DNA from: Sporobacter sp963677825
GTDB taxonomy: Bacteria; Bacillota; Clostridia; Oscillospirales; Oscillospiraceae
Assembly (NCBI GenBank): GCA_963677825.2
Contig: CAXXEF010000001.1
Coordinates: forward strand, 2,046,001 to 2,110,000
DNA: 64,000 nt
Direction of reading: 5' to 3'
Part shown: one piece after another, positions 8,201 through 16,185 of the stretch
Position numbering within the stretch: position 1 is the first letter of the stretch
How the letters are laid out: each line of letters opens with the position of its first letter
Position numbers and translations under genes: made by a program
Notes under the pieces: model-generated
What the model saw: the letters and a program-made list of their open reading frames with translations, nothing else
The model's database searches: none
Told to the model about the DNA's origin: nothing

Positions 8201-8234
8201 AAAAAAGCTGCACGCCAAAGGCGCGCAGCTTTCT
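8201..8234 (-). terminator. Riboswitch expression platform: intrinsic terminator
   Basis: On the minus strand AAAGCTGCGCGCC and GGCGTGCAGCTTT pair (one G-U) around TTT and are followed by a six-T run. It lies between the c-di-GMP aptamer and the start of the cNMP-domain gene, so it is most likely the regulated terminator. Confidence 0.85.
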
Positions 8235-8248
8235 CATGCATGCGTTCT

Positions 8249-8331
8249 CTTCGGCGGCCCGGCTGTCATAGCATTATGCGTTAGACCCGTGGCTTTGCGT
8301 CTCCGCCTTTCGACGGATTTGCCTTTTACTG
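8249..8331 (-). ncRNA. Cyclic di-GMP-I riboswitch (GEMM-I) aptamer
   Basis: On the minus strand the segment shows the GEMM-I consensus in order: GGCAAA, a P2 stem closed by the CGAAAG tetraloop, GGAGACGCAAAGCC, GGGTCTA, and the distal ATGACAGCCGGGCCGCC that pairs back to form P3 and P1. A promoter lies just upstream and a terminator just downstream, in the same orientation as the cNMP-domain gene. Family assignment is from motif recognition; whether ligand turns expression on or off is not determinable by eye. Confidence 0.92.
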
Positions 8332-8345
8332 AGTGTTGTGCTGTT

Positions 8346-8374
8346 ATTTTAATACAGTATCCGACATATTTCAA
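8346..8374 (-). promoter_or_regulatory. Promoter of the c-di-GMP riboswitch transcript
   Basis: Minus strand TTGAAA (8369-8374), 17-nt spacer, TAAAAT (8346-8351), ending about 15 nt before the aptamer. It overlaps the region just downstream of the proS stop, so the riboswitch transcript starts independently of proS. Confidence 0.75.
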
Positions 8375-8402
8375 CAGGAATATCAGCCGGATTAGGGCAA
8401 AA

Positions 8403-9839
8403 TCAGTATGCGACGCCCCAGATGACCATTTTGTCGGCGGGCTTGCCGCAGCAAACACAGGTATCACCGATGTGCTCCTGCTCAAAGGGGATGCAGCGCG
8501 ACGAGACGCCGGCCTCCTCTTTCATTTTCAACTCACATGCTAAATCGCCGCACCACATGGTTTTGACGAATCCGCCGTGCTCGCGCATGACGGCCTTGAC
8601 GTCGTCGAGCGTTGCGGCCGGACGGGTATTGTCGGTCAGGTTCTTTTTAGCCTTATCGAACAGGCCCTGCTGCACGTCGGCAAGCACCTCGGGGATGCGC
8701 GTTTCGAGTTCTGAGAGCGGGATGAACACTTTTTCGCGATTGTCGCGCCGGACGGCGACGCACTGGTCGTTCTCGATGTCCTTCGGGCCAATCTCGATAC
8801 GCAGCGGTACGCCCTTCATCTCGTGTTCGGCGAACTTCCAGCCGGGGCTTTGATCGCCCAGGTCGCTCTTGACGCGCACGCCGGCTTTTTTCAGCCGTTC
8901 GACAAGCGCCTGTGCTTTGTCGGCAACGCCGGGCTTGTGCATCGCGATCGGTATGACGATCGCCTGTACCGGCGCGATGGCCGGCGGCACGACGAGGCCG
9001 GAATTATCGCCGTGCGTCATGATGATGCCGCCGATAATACGTGTCGACACGCCCCAGGATGTCTGGTGCGGATACGTGAGCTTGTTGTCCTTGTCGGTGA
9101 ACTGGATATCGAACGCGCGGGCGAAGCCGTCGCCGAAGTAGTGCGAGGTACCGCTTTGCAGACCCTTTTTGTCATGCATCATACACTCGATGGTGTACGT
9201 TGCCACGGCGCCGGCGAACTTTTCCTTGTCCGTCTTCTGCCCTTTAATAACGGGCATTGCCAGCGTGTTCTCGCAGAAGTCGGCGTAGACGTTCAGCATT
9301 TGCTGCGTTTCCTGCTCGGCTTCTTCCTGCGTGGCGTGGAGCGTATGCCCCTCCTGCCACAAAAACTCGCGGTGGCGCAGGAACGGGCGCGTCGTTTTTT
9401 CCCAGCGCAGCACACTGCACCACTGGTTGTACAGCATCGGCAAGTCGCGCCACGAGCGCAGTACGTGGCTCCAATGATCGCAAAACAGCGTTTCAGACGT
9501 CGGGCGGATGCACAGGCGCTCGCTGAGCTCCTCCGAGCCGCCATGCGTGACCCAGGCAACCTCGGGCGCGAAGCCCTCGACGTGATCTTTTTCCTTTTGC
9601 AGCAGGCTCTCCGGGATTAATAGCGGCATCGATACGTTTTCGTGCCCAAGCTCCTTGAAGCGCCCGTCGAGTGTTTTCTGGATGTTTTCCCAAATCGCGT
9701 AGGCATAAGGTCGCAGGATAAAAAAGCCCTTGACGCCCGAATAATCGATCAGCTCGGCCTTTGTAACGACATCCGTGAACCATTGGGCAAAATCGACGTC
9801 CATGTCTGTGATTTGCTCAACTTTTTTGTCCTTTGCCAT
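8403..9839 (-). CDS. proS: Prolyl-tRNA synthetase, archaeal/eukaryotic type
   Basis: Charges tRNA-Pro. At 478 aa it is the short archaeal-like form (ProS type 3) lacking the bacterial editing insertion. Class II motifs are visible: motif 2 region RPFLRHREFLWQEGHTLHAT, LCIRPTSETLF, and motif 3-like GDNSGLVVPPAIAP; the anticodon-binding domain follows (VVIPIAM..), and the C-terminal zinc-like domain contains CGDLACELKMKEEAGVSSRC and CVCCGKPA. GGGAG lies about 10 nt before ATG 9839. Confidence 0.96.
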   Translation of the reverse strand: MAKDKKVEQITDMDVDFAQWFTDVVTKAELIDYSGVKGFFILRPYAYAIWENIQKTLDGRFKELGHENVSMPLLIPESLLQKEKDHVEGFAPEVAWVTHGGSEELSERLCIRPTSETLFCDHWSHVLRSWRDLPMLYNQWCSVLRWEKTTRPFLRHREFLWQEGHTLHATQEEAEQETQQMLNVYADFCENTLAMPVIKGQKTDKEKFAGAVATYTIECMMHDKKGLQSGTSHYFGDGFARAFDIQFTDKDNKLTYPHQTSWGVSTRIIGGIIMTHGDNSGLVVPPAIAPVQAIVIPIAMHKPGVADKAQALVERLKKAGVRVKSDLGDQSPGWKFAEHEMKGVPLRIEIGPKDIENDQCVAVRRDNREKVFIPLSELETRIPEVLADVQQGLFDKAKKNLTDNTRPAATLDDVKAVMREHGGFVKTMWCGDLACELKMKEEAGVSSRCIPFEQEHIGDTCVCCGKPADKMVIWGVAY

Positions 9840-9883
9840 ATGAATACGACTCCCTTTTTTATGAGATAAAAAACGATTAATTC

Positions 9884-9912
9884 AGTCTATAGAATTCTCT
9901 GATTATTGTCAA
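9884..9912 (-). promoter_or_regulatory. Promoter of proS
   Basis: Minus strand TTGACA (9907-9912), 17-nt spacer, TAGACT (9884-9889), 45 nt before the start codon. The leader is too short for a T-box, so proS shows no visible tRNA-dependent control. Confidence 0.65.
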
Positions 9913-9975
9913 GCACTCCTGCGCGTGTCGGGCAATACAATAAGACAGGAGCGTCCGACAGGGGAGATGAATCAA

Positions 9976-10281
9976 ATGAGCTCGGTTGCAAAATTTTACT
10001 TTAAGCCGTCCGACGGCGAGCAGGTCGAAACGACGGTCACACTCGAAAACGAAAAAGCCGCAGCAATCTGCGGTACGGTGCGCGACAAAGCCGGCGCGCG
10101 TGTCGGCGGGGCGCTGGTGACGCTGTTTCGGTCAGAGCAGGATAAAAAGCTCATCGACCGGCAGTTTACCGACGACGAGGGACAATTTTCCTTCGGTCCG
10201 CTGGAGGGCAGTGTGCTGTATCTGATTAAGGTCTATAAAAACAGCATCAAGCTGCGCGAGCTGGAGATTGTCGCGGAATAA
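9976..10281 (+). CDS. Small protein with a carboxypeptidase-regulatory-like (transthyretin-fold) domain
   Basis: A 101-aa protein, mostly one CarboxypepD_reg/prealbumin-like beta-sandwich: AAAICGTVRDKAGARVGGALVTLFR then DRQFTDDEGQFSFGPLEG and a final strand LRELEIVAE. No signal peptide is visible, so it is probably cytoplasmic. Start choice: GGGGAG (9961-9966) directly touches ATG 9967 but is 9 nt from ATG 9976. The function is not known; the fold is used for protein-protein or sugar contacts in other families. Confidence 0.75.
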   Translation: MSSVAKFYFKPSDGEQVETTVTLENEKAAAICGTVRDKAGARVGGALVTLFRSEQDKKLIDRQFTDDEGQFSFGPLEGSVLYLIKVYKNSIKLRELEIVAE

Positions 10282-10297
10282 ACCATCCGGCAACAGA

Positions 10298-10370
10298 AAT
10301 CGCCGCCTCGATTGTTATTGAGTATGCCTGAGGCCGCCGACGGCTGCTTGTCTGTCGCACGGCGGCGATT
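10298..10370 (+). repeat. Inverted repeat AATCGCCGCC / GGCGGCGATT upstream of dus
   Basis: Perfect 10-bp arms at 10298-10307 and 10361-10370 enclose 53 nt. There is no T-run, so it is not a clear terminator; it may be a long stem-loop in the dus leader. Confidence 0.5.
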
Positions 10371-10435
10371 GACTTTCACCTGTCGTTTGACTACAATGGA
10401 CATGCTGTAAAATCGACGGGACGGGAGGTGGCCGC

Positions 10436-11404
10436 GTGCGGATCGGAACTGTCGAGATCGGCTCAAAGCTTGCGCTAGCGCCGATGGCGGGCGTGTGCGA
10501 CCTTGCATTTCGCGCTATTTGCCGCCGCCATGGCGCGGGACTGACGTATACCGAGATGGTCAGCGCCAAGGCGCTTGTTTATCAGGATAAAAAAACACGC
10601 ACCCTCTTACGCCTCGCGCCAGACGAGCATCCCGCGGCGGCGCAAATCTTCGGCAGTGACCCGTCCTGCATGGCAGACGGTGCACGGCTGGCTGAGGAGA
10701 TATCGGGCGCGGATATTATTGACATCAATATGGGTTGCCCCGTCGGCAAGATCGTAAAATCCGGCGATGGCAGCGCGCTCATGCGCGACCCGGACAAGGC
10801 CATGAAGATCATCGAGGCGGTGCGTAAAAGCGTCAGCTGCCCCGTGACGGTTAAAATCCGCAAGGGCTGGGACAAGGGCAACGCCAACGCCGTCGAGTTT
10901 GCGAAAATGGCCGAAGCGGCCGGTGCGTCGGCTATCGCCGTGCACGGGCGCACGCGCGCGCAGATGTATGCCGGCGTCGCCGACTGGGACATCATCCGCG
11001 ACGTGAAAAAGAGCGTTTCCATCCCCGTATTAGCCAACGGTGACATTTTCAAACCCGAGGACGCCGTGCGCATCCTCAAATATACCGGTGCCGACATGGC
11101 GATGATCGGCCGTGGGGCGTTCGGCCATCCGTGGCTTTTCAGGCAGGCAGAAGCGGCGCTTAGCGGCACGAAAATTCCGGCAATGCCGCCGATCCGTGAG
11201 CGGGTCGATACGGCTGTCGCCCAGTTTGAGCTAGCCAGGGAATATAAAGGCGAAAAAATTGCCTGCCTAGAGGCGCGCAAACACTTTTCGTGGTATCTTA
11301 AAGGCGTGCGTAACGCCGGCTATTTCAGAAACAACATCGCTAAAATCGAAACGATGGCGGACATTTACAAGCTGGCCGCCGCCATCAAGCAGGAATTGAG
11401 GTGA
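10436..11404 (+). CDS. dus: tRNA-dihydrouridine synthase
   Basis: FMN-dependent reductase that makes dihydrouridine in tRNA D-loops. The TIM barrel opens with LALAPMAGVCDLAFR, and the catalytic cysteine sits in INMGCPVGKIVKSGDGSALM; HGRTRAQMY and ANGDI and GADMAMIGRGAFGHPWLF complete the FMN site. At 322 aa it is DusB-like in length. The start is GTG 10436, 6 nt after GGGAGGTG. The ECF sigma gene begins 4 nt after its stop, so the three genes dus-sigma-anti-sigma are likely co-transcribed. Confidence 0.93.
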   Translation: MRIGTVEIGSKLALAPMAGVCDLAFRAICRRHGAGLTYTEMVSAKALVYQDKKTRTLLRLAPDEHPAAAQIFGSDPSCMADGARLAEEISGADIIDINMGCPVGKIVKSGDGSALMRDPDKAMKIIEAVRKSVSCPVTVKIRKGWDKGNANAVEFAKMAEAAGASAIAVHGRTRAQMYAGVADWDIIRDVKKSVSIPVLANGDIFKPEDAVRILKYTGADMAMIGRGAFGHPWLFRQAEAALSGTKIPAMPPIRERVDTAVAQFELAREYKGEKIACLEARKHFSWYLKGVRNAGYFRNNIAKIETMADIYKLAAAIKQELR

Positions 11405-11408
11405 CGCC

Positions 11409-12032
11409 ATGACGGCTTCGGAAGAACGCGCGGTCATCGATAAGGTGCTCGACGGCGATACGAATGCCTTTGAGGCGCTCGTGCTTGCGCACCAGAAAAA
11501 CGTCTACAATCTCGCGTTAAAGATGACCGCCAGCGAGCACGATGCATTTGACGCGTCGCAGGACGCGTTTATCAAGGCATTTACAAACTTGAAAAGTTTT
11601 CGCGGTGACAGCCGCTTTTCCGTCTGGCTGTACCGGCTGACGTATAACATCTGCATTGACATGATGCGCCGCCGCAAGCGAGCGCCGGTTGTGCCGCTTA
11701 CTACATACAACGCAGACAGCGGCGAACAGCCGCTTGACGTGCCCGACGAGCGTTTTGAGCCGGAAAAACTGATTGAGCAGCGCGAGATGCGCGCGGCAAT
11801 CGTCCGGGGGATCGACGCACTGCCGGACAAGCACCGGGAAATCCTTGTTATGCGCGAGGTCACCGGTATGAGCTACGAGGAAATCGCCGGTGCGCTTGGC
11901 ATCAGTTCCGGCACGGTCAAATCGCGTTTATCGCGCGCACGGCAAAATCTCGTTACAATCCTTGAACGCGGCGGAACATTTCCAGACGGCACGCGTCATA
12001 AAGCCGAAAAGGAGGTGGATCGGCATGACTAA
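11409..12032 (+). CDS. ECF-type RNA polymerase sigma factor
   Basis: Alternative sigma-70 factor of the extracytoplasmic-function class, 207 aa. Region 2 spans about 22-90 (YNLALKMTASEHDAFDASQDAFIKAFTNLKSFRGDSRFSVWLYRLTYN), with a 30-residue linker, and region 4 has the helix-turn-helix ALPDKHREILVMREVTGMSYEEIAGALGISSGTVKSRLSRAR. It overlaps the next gene by 8 nt, an anti-sigma factor, so activity is probably held by that partner at the membrane. Confidence 0.93.
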   Translation: MTASEERAVIDKVLDGDTNAFEALVLAHQKNVYNLALKMTASEHDAFDASQDAFIKAFTNLKSFRGDSRFSVWLYRLTYNICIDMMRRRKRAPVVPLTTYNADSGEQPLDVPDERFEPEKLIEQREMRAAIVRGIDALPDKHREILVMREVTGMSYEEIAGALGISSGTVKSRLSRARQNLVTILERGGTFPDGTRHKAEKEVDRHD

Positions 12033-12792
12033 ACACGATAAATTTGAAGAGCAGCTCAGTGCGTACATCGACGGCGCACTCAACGCGCAGGAGAAATCCG
12101 AGCTGGAAGCGCATCTGAAAGACTGCGCGACGTGCCGGTCTGCGTTAGAACTGTATAAAATGATCGGCGAGACCGAGCGCGCTTCGCTCGTTGAGCCGCC
12201 GGCAGACTTTGCCGCCGGGGTGATGGCAAAGCTCGGCAGCCTTGAAATTAAAGAAATTACCGAGGCTTCAAAGCCGAAGCGTAAGCCCGTTTGGCCGATG
12301 GTCGCCAGCTTTGCGGCCGCCGCGGCGTGCCTGGCGCTCGTGCTGCTGATTCAGCCGCAGTTGTTCGGCCTTGGCGGCGCGGGGACAGCCCCCAACGCGG
12401 CGCTGACGCTCTCGTCGGCGGAACAAGACGACGGTAGCGTGCTGGTTGATTCAGACCCGAAATATTACGAGGAAATGGCCGGCTCGCCATCGGATATGGC
12501 TGCTAATTCAAGCGTTGACATGATACCGGAGCCGTCGCTGGATTCCCCGTCGGCATCGACAGCTGCACGGTATATCCCAGACGCGGCGCTGCTTGAAAGC
12601 TATGCCATGCTGGTATACATCGACGGCGATTTGCCGCCGAAACTCGAGCAGGGGACGATGACGGAAACGGACGACGGTACGCGGCTTATTGAAATCACGA
12701 ACGAACAGGCCGACGCGCTCATCGCCGAGGGCTACAAAGCACTGGACGGCAACGCGCAGGCGCCCCTATCCGTTGTGGCAAATAGACCCTAA
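12025..12792 (+). CDS. Membrane-bound zinc anti-sigma factor
   Basis: A 255-aa partner of the preceding sigma factor. The cytoplasmic ZAS domain has H30-x3-C34-x2-C37 (AHLKDCATC), followed by one TM at about 91-110 (VASFAAAAACLALVLLIQ) and an extracytoplasmic region. AAGGAGG lies 7 nt before ATG 12025, inside the end of the sigma gene. The outer domain is not a known sensor and ends with a compact beta-like segment (MLVYIDGDLPPKLEQ...). Confidence 0.88.
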   Translation: MTKHDKFEEQLSAYIDGALNAQEKSELEAHLKDCATCRSALELYKMIGETERASLVEPPADFAAGVMAKLGSLEIKEITEASKPKRKPVWPMVASFAAAAACLALVLLIQPQLFGLGGAGTAPNAALTLSSAEQDDGSVLVDSDPKYYEEMAGSPSDMAANSSVDMIPEPSLDSPSASTAARYIPDAALLESYAMLVYIDGDLPPKLEQGTMTETDDGTRLIEITNEQADALIAEGYKALDGNAQAPLSVVANRP

Positions 12793-12822
12793 AAGTAAAA
12801 GGTTATTTGGATTCAGACATAA

Positions 12823-12858
12823 ACAAAGAGGATGCGCCTTAGCGCATCCTCTTTGTTA
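12823..12858. terminator. Bidirectional terminator between anti-sigma and DtxR-like genes
   Basis: Perfect arms ACAAAGAGGATGCGC (12823-12837) and GCGCATCCTCTTTGT (12842-12856) around CTTA, between convergent genes. Confidence 0.85.
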
Positions 12859-12867
12859 TATTTTAAG

Positions 12868-13242
12868 TTAATCTTCATCAAGCTTCAGGTACTGCCCCTT
12901 GATGGCTGCAAAGCTCTCCGGACTAAGTACGTGCTCAAGTTTGCACGCGTCCTCCAGCGCAACGGCACGATCTACACCGATCGATTCAAGCCAGTCAGAC
13001 AGGAGCACGTGCCGTTCGTAAACCGACTCGGCAATCGCCGTGCCGCGATCGGTGAGCAGGATGTGCCCGTCGTCATCGACCGTGATGAGACCCTTTTCGC
13101 GCAGTTTTTTCATGGCGACGCTGACGCTCGGTTTAGTAAAATCCATTTCGCTGGCGATATCGACGGCGCGTACGCCGCCGCTTTTTTTGCTCAGGATTAA
13201 AATCGTTTCCAGGTAGTTTTCGGCTGATTCGCGTATCGTCAC
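12868..13242 (-). CDS. DtxR/MntR-family metal-responsive regulator
   Basis: Iron- or manganese-sensing repressor, 124 aa, consistent with the two-domain MntR-like form. The N-terminal winged helix (ESAENYLETILILSKKSGGVRAVDIASEMDFTKPSVSVAMKKL) leads into the dimerisation domain with metal-ligand candidates in ERHVLLSDWLESIGV and EDACKLEHVLSPES. I place the start at GTG 13242, since GGAGG (13251-13255) lies 8 nt upstream and falls inside any longer frame. Whether it controls the nearby feoAB operon is an inference from proximity. Confidence 0.9.
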   Translation of the reverse strand: MTIRESAENYLETILILSKKSGGVRAVDIASEMDFTKPSVSVAMKKLREKGLITVDDDGHILLTDRGTAIAESVYERHVLLSDWLESIGVDRAVALEDACKLEHVLSPESFAAIKGQYLKLDED

Positions 13243-13311
13243 AGCTTGTGCCTCCTTGGCGGTACGTCCGGTCGTCATAACCGGCCGCGGGCCGGGTGAT
13301 TTTTCATCCCG

Positions 13312-13340
13312 ATGATATCACAGTACCGTACAAAACACAA
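13312..13340 (-). promoter_or_regulatory. Promoter of the DtxR-like gene
   Basis: Minus strand TTGTGT (13335-13340), 17-nt spacer, TATCAT (13312-13317). The spacer holds GTACGGTAC, a short dyad that could be an operator. Confidence 0.55.
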
Positions 13341-13391
13341 CCGGCGTGGACCGGACACAGGGATACATCCGCACGCCGTATGAATAAAGCG

Positions 13392-13420
13392 TTGCCCTGA
13401 CGGGGCAAATAGCTTATAAT
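13392..13420 (+). promoter_or_regulatory. Promoter of the degV-ychF-feoAB operon
   Basis: TTGCCC (13392-13397), 17-nt spacer, perfect TATAAT (13415-13420), about 75 nt before the degV start. Confidence 0.75.
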
Positions 13421-13497
13421 CAGTCTGTGTGGCGTAGCTGGACATATAGTGTACCGTAAAGCCGTGTCATTTCGCATATCTATCAAAGGAGACAGGT

Positions 13498-14337
13498 ATG
13501 ATCCGAATTATTACCGACAGCACCAGCGACATCACGCAGGACGAGGGCGCCGACCTCGGCATCACGATCGTCCCGCTGACAGTGCACTTCGGCAGCGAAG
13601 CGTATATTGACGGTGTCGACCTGACGCATCAGGACTTTTTTGAAAAGCTGGAGCGCACCGAAAAGCTGCCGACGACGTCTCAGGTGCCACCGGGTGAATT
13701 TAAACCGCTGTTCCAGACGTTTGTTGACGACGGCGACGACGTGATCGGTATTTTTATTTCGTCGGATCTGTCCGGTACATACCATTCCGCCGAGGTGGCG
13801 CGCGACATCGTTGCCAGTGAGCGGGTGCACATCATCGACTCGCGTACCGCGACGTTCGCGCTTGCGCTCTTGGTGCGCGAAGCCATCCGTATGCGCGACG
13901 CAGGCAAACCGGCCGCGGAAATCGCCGACGCCATCCGCGAGCTTGTCGGGCGGATCCGTCTGTTCGCGGTGATCGATACGCTCAAATACTTGCGCATGGG
14001 CGGGCGCGTGTCGAATACGACAGCGTTTGTCGGGGGTCTGTTAGGCATCACGCCGATCATCGCCGTTAAGAACGGGCTGGTTGAGCCTGTAGGCAAAGCG
14101 CGCGGGATGAAACCGGGCTTCGGATTCGTCGCCGGTGAGCTGGAGGCCGACCCGTTTGACCCGGATTATCTATTCGCTTTCGGCCACTCGAACGCGCCCG
14201 ACGCACTCGGCGAGATCGTCCGTCTATTTACAGGACGCTTTGACATCACCGATTATTTTACATCCGATATCGGCATCACGGTCGGCACGCACGTCGGCCC
14301 CGGCGCCGCTGGCATCGCCTATATCGCACGCACGTAA
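13498..14337 (+). CDS. DegV-family fatty-acid-binding protein
   Basis: A 279-aa DegV/FakB-type protein that holds a fatty acid in a cleft; FakB members present it to the FakA kinase. It begins IRIITDSTSDI, and has the TSQVPPGEF loop, SSDLSGTYHSA, DSRT and the C-terminal ITVGTHVGPGAAGIAY typical of the family. AAAGGAGACAGGT precedes the ATG. No fakA-like kinase is seen in this window. Confidence 0.92.
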   Translation: MIRIITDSTSDITQDEGADLGITIVPLTVHFGSEAYIDGVDLTHQDFFEKLERTEKLPTTSQVPPGEFKPLFQTFVDDGDDVIGIFISSDLSGTYHSAEVARDIVASERVHIIDSRTATFALALLVREAIRMRDAGKPAAEIADAIRELVGRIRLFAVIDTLKYLRMGGRVSNTTAFVGGLLGITPIIAVKNGLVEPVGKARGMKPGFGFVAGELEADPFDPDYLFAFGHSNAPDALGEIVRLFTGRFDITDYFTSDIGITVGTHVGPGAAGIAYIART

Positions 14338-14350
14338 CGAAAGGAACATT

Positions 14351-15445
14351 ATGAAGCTTGGAATTGTGGGGCTGCCCAACGTCGGCAAGTCCACCTTATT
14401 TAACGCCATCACCAACGCCGGCGCCGACAGCGCCAATTACCCGTTTTGCACCATCGACCCGAACGTCGGCGTCGTCACCGTGCCGGACGAGCGGCTTGTA
14501 TACCTGCGCGACATGTATTCACCAAAGAAATTTACGCCTGCCGTTATCGAGTTCGTCGACATCGCCGGGCTTGTGCGCGGCGCGTCAAAAGGCGAGGGGC
14601 TGGGCAATAAGTTTTTATCGAACATCCGTATGACCGACGCGATCATTCACGTCGTACGCTGCTTTGACGACGCGGACGTCGTCCATGTCGAGGGCGGGGC
14701 CGACCCGCTGCGCGATATCGAGATCATCAACCTTGAACTGATTATGGCCGATATGGAGATGGCGGAGCGCCGGATCGACAAGGCTAAAAAAGCTGCCAAG
14801 GGTGACAAGAGATATTTGCACGAAGCCGAGGTGTTTGAAGCGCTGCTCGCGCATCTCAACGACGGCAAGCCCGCGCGCGCCTTTGACGCATCGCCGGAGG
14901 AGCTGGCGCTCATCGGTACGAGCGAGCTGCTCAGCCTCAAGCCGGTCATCTACGCGGCCAATATGGACGAGGACAGCTTTGCCGCGGGCTTCGACTCCAA
15001 CGACTACTACAAGCAGGTTGAGCAGTTTGCCGCTGGCGAAGGGTCTCAGGTGCTGCCGATCTGCGCAAAAACCGAGCAGGAAATCGCGCAGCTTGACGAA
15101 GAGGACAAACAATTGTTTCTCGAAGAGCTCGGGCTTAAGGAGTCCGGCCTTGACCGGATGATTAAATGCTCGTACAGTCTGCTCGGGCTGATTTCATACC
15201 TCACAGCCGGTGCCGACGAGGTGCGCGCCTGGACGATCACCGAGGGCACGAAAGCGCCGCAGGCGGCCGGTAAAATCCATACCGACTTTGAGCGCGGCTT
15301 CATCCGGGCCGAGGTCGTCAGCTTTGAGGATCTGAAGGAATGCGGATCAATGGCTGCGGCCCGTGAGCGCGGGCTTATCCGCTCTGAGGGCAAAGAATAC
15401 GTCATGCGCGACGGCGACGTCGTCACGTATCGATTCAACGTATGA
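14351..15445 (+). CDS. ychF: Redox-regulated ATPase/GTPase YchF
   Basis: Obg-family P-loop NTPase (OLA1 homologue, prefers ATP) linked to ribosomes. G1 GLPNVGKS is at residues 7-14, followed by the G2-G3 segment (VEFVDIAGLVRGASKGEGLGN), the coiled-coil insertion and the C-terminal TGS-like domain (LISYLTAGADEVRAWTITEGTKAPQAAGKIHTDFERGFIRAEV). 364 aa is the family length. GAAAGGA is 6 nt upstream; it follows degV by 13 nt. Confidence 0.95.
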   Translation: MKLGIVGLPNVGKSTLFNAITNAGADSANYPFCTIDPNVGVVTVPDERLVYLRDMYSPKKFTPAVIEFVDIAGLVRGASKGEGLGNKFLSNIRMTDAIIHVVRCFDDADVVHVEGGADPLRDIEIINLELIMADMEMAERRIDKAKKAAKGDKRYLHEAEVFEALLAHLNDGKPARAFDASPEELALIGTSELLSLKPVIYAANMDEDSFAAGFDSNDYYKQVEQFAAGEGSQVLPICAKTEQEIAQLDEEDKQLFLEELGLKESGLDRMIKCSYSLLGLISYLTAGADEVRAWTITEGTKAPQAAGKIHTDFERGFIRAEVVSFEDLKECGSMAAARERGLIRSEGKEYVMRDGDVVTYRFNV

Positions 15446-16170
15446 TGCCGGAAATGCCATCCCCCAAACGTACACGCATCGATATCATCGACGCCCTGCG
15501 TGGTTTGTCCGTACTTTTGATGGTCATCCACCATCTGCTGTTTGATGTCGTCGAGTTTCTCGGCGCGCCGTCTTGGCTGTTTACGAATCCCGTTTTTAAT
15601 ATCCTGCACTACTTTTTCGCGGGGCTGTTCATCTTTTTGTCGGGGTTATCATCGCAGCTGTCGCGCAGCAACATCAAACGCGGCGTCAAAGTGCTTATTG
15701 TCGCGCTTGTTCTGACGCTTGTGACGAGCCTGCCGATCATCGATATGCCGATTCGCTTCGGTATTTTGCATCTGCTCGGCTTTTGCATGGTTTTCTATGG
15801 CCTGACGCGCAAAGCGTGGGATGCCGTCCCGCGGCCCATTGCGCCGATCCTTTACGTCGTGCTGCTGGTCGGTACAGCGCTCGCGGTGAAGCTGATTAAT
15901 ATCGACGCGTCGTTTCTGTGGATGCTCGGCTGGGCGCAGCCGGACTTTTACAGCGCCGACTATTTCCCGATCTTACCGTGGGTTTTCGTTTTCCTGCTTG
16001 GTACATGGGCCGGGTTCTATGTCGTCGAGCGCCGCCTGCCGGACTGGTTTTACACCACGCGTGTTAAAATCCTGCCGGCGGTCGGTAAAAAGGCGCTGCT
16101 TATTTATATACTGCATCAGCCGGTATTGTATGGTATCGTTATGGGTATCGTTTATCTGACAACGGTCTAA
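15442..16170 (+). CDS. DUF1624 (heparan-alpha-glucosaminide acetyltransferase-like) membrane protein
   Basis: A 242-aa polytopic membrane protein of the DUF1624/YeiB-like acyltransferase group. It opens with the family signature RIDIIDALRGLSVLLMVIHHLLFDV and has about six hydrophobic segments, one carrying PWVFVFLLGTWAG and the last LLIYILHQPVLYG. The start codon overlaps the ychF stop (ATGA), which implies translational coupling. The acyl acceptor is unknown. Confidence 0.82.
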   Translation: MMPEMPSPKRTRIDIIDALRGLSVLLMVIHHLLFDVVEFLGAPSWLFTNPVFNILHYFFAGLFIFLSGLSSQLSRSNIKRGVKVLIVALVLTLVTSLPIIDMPIRFGILHLLGFCMVFYGLTRKAWDAVPRPIAPILYVVLLVGTALAVKLINIDASFLWMLGWAQPDFYSADYFPILPWVFVFLLGTWAGFYVVERRLPDWFYTTRVKILPAVGKKALLIYILHQPVLYGIVMGIVYLTTV

Positions 16171-16185
16171 TAAAGGAGTAAATCA

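Noticed and set aside
9840..9924. T-box upstream of proS
   Set aside because: The leader is only about 40 nt after the promoter and has no T-box motif.
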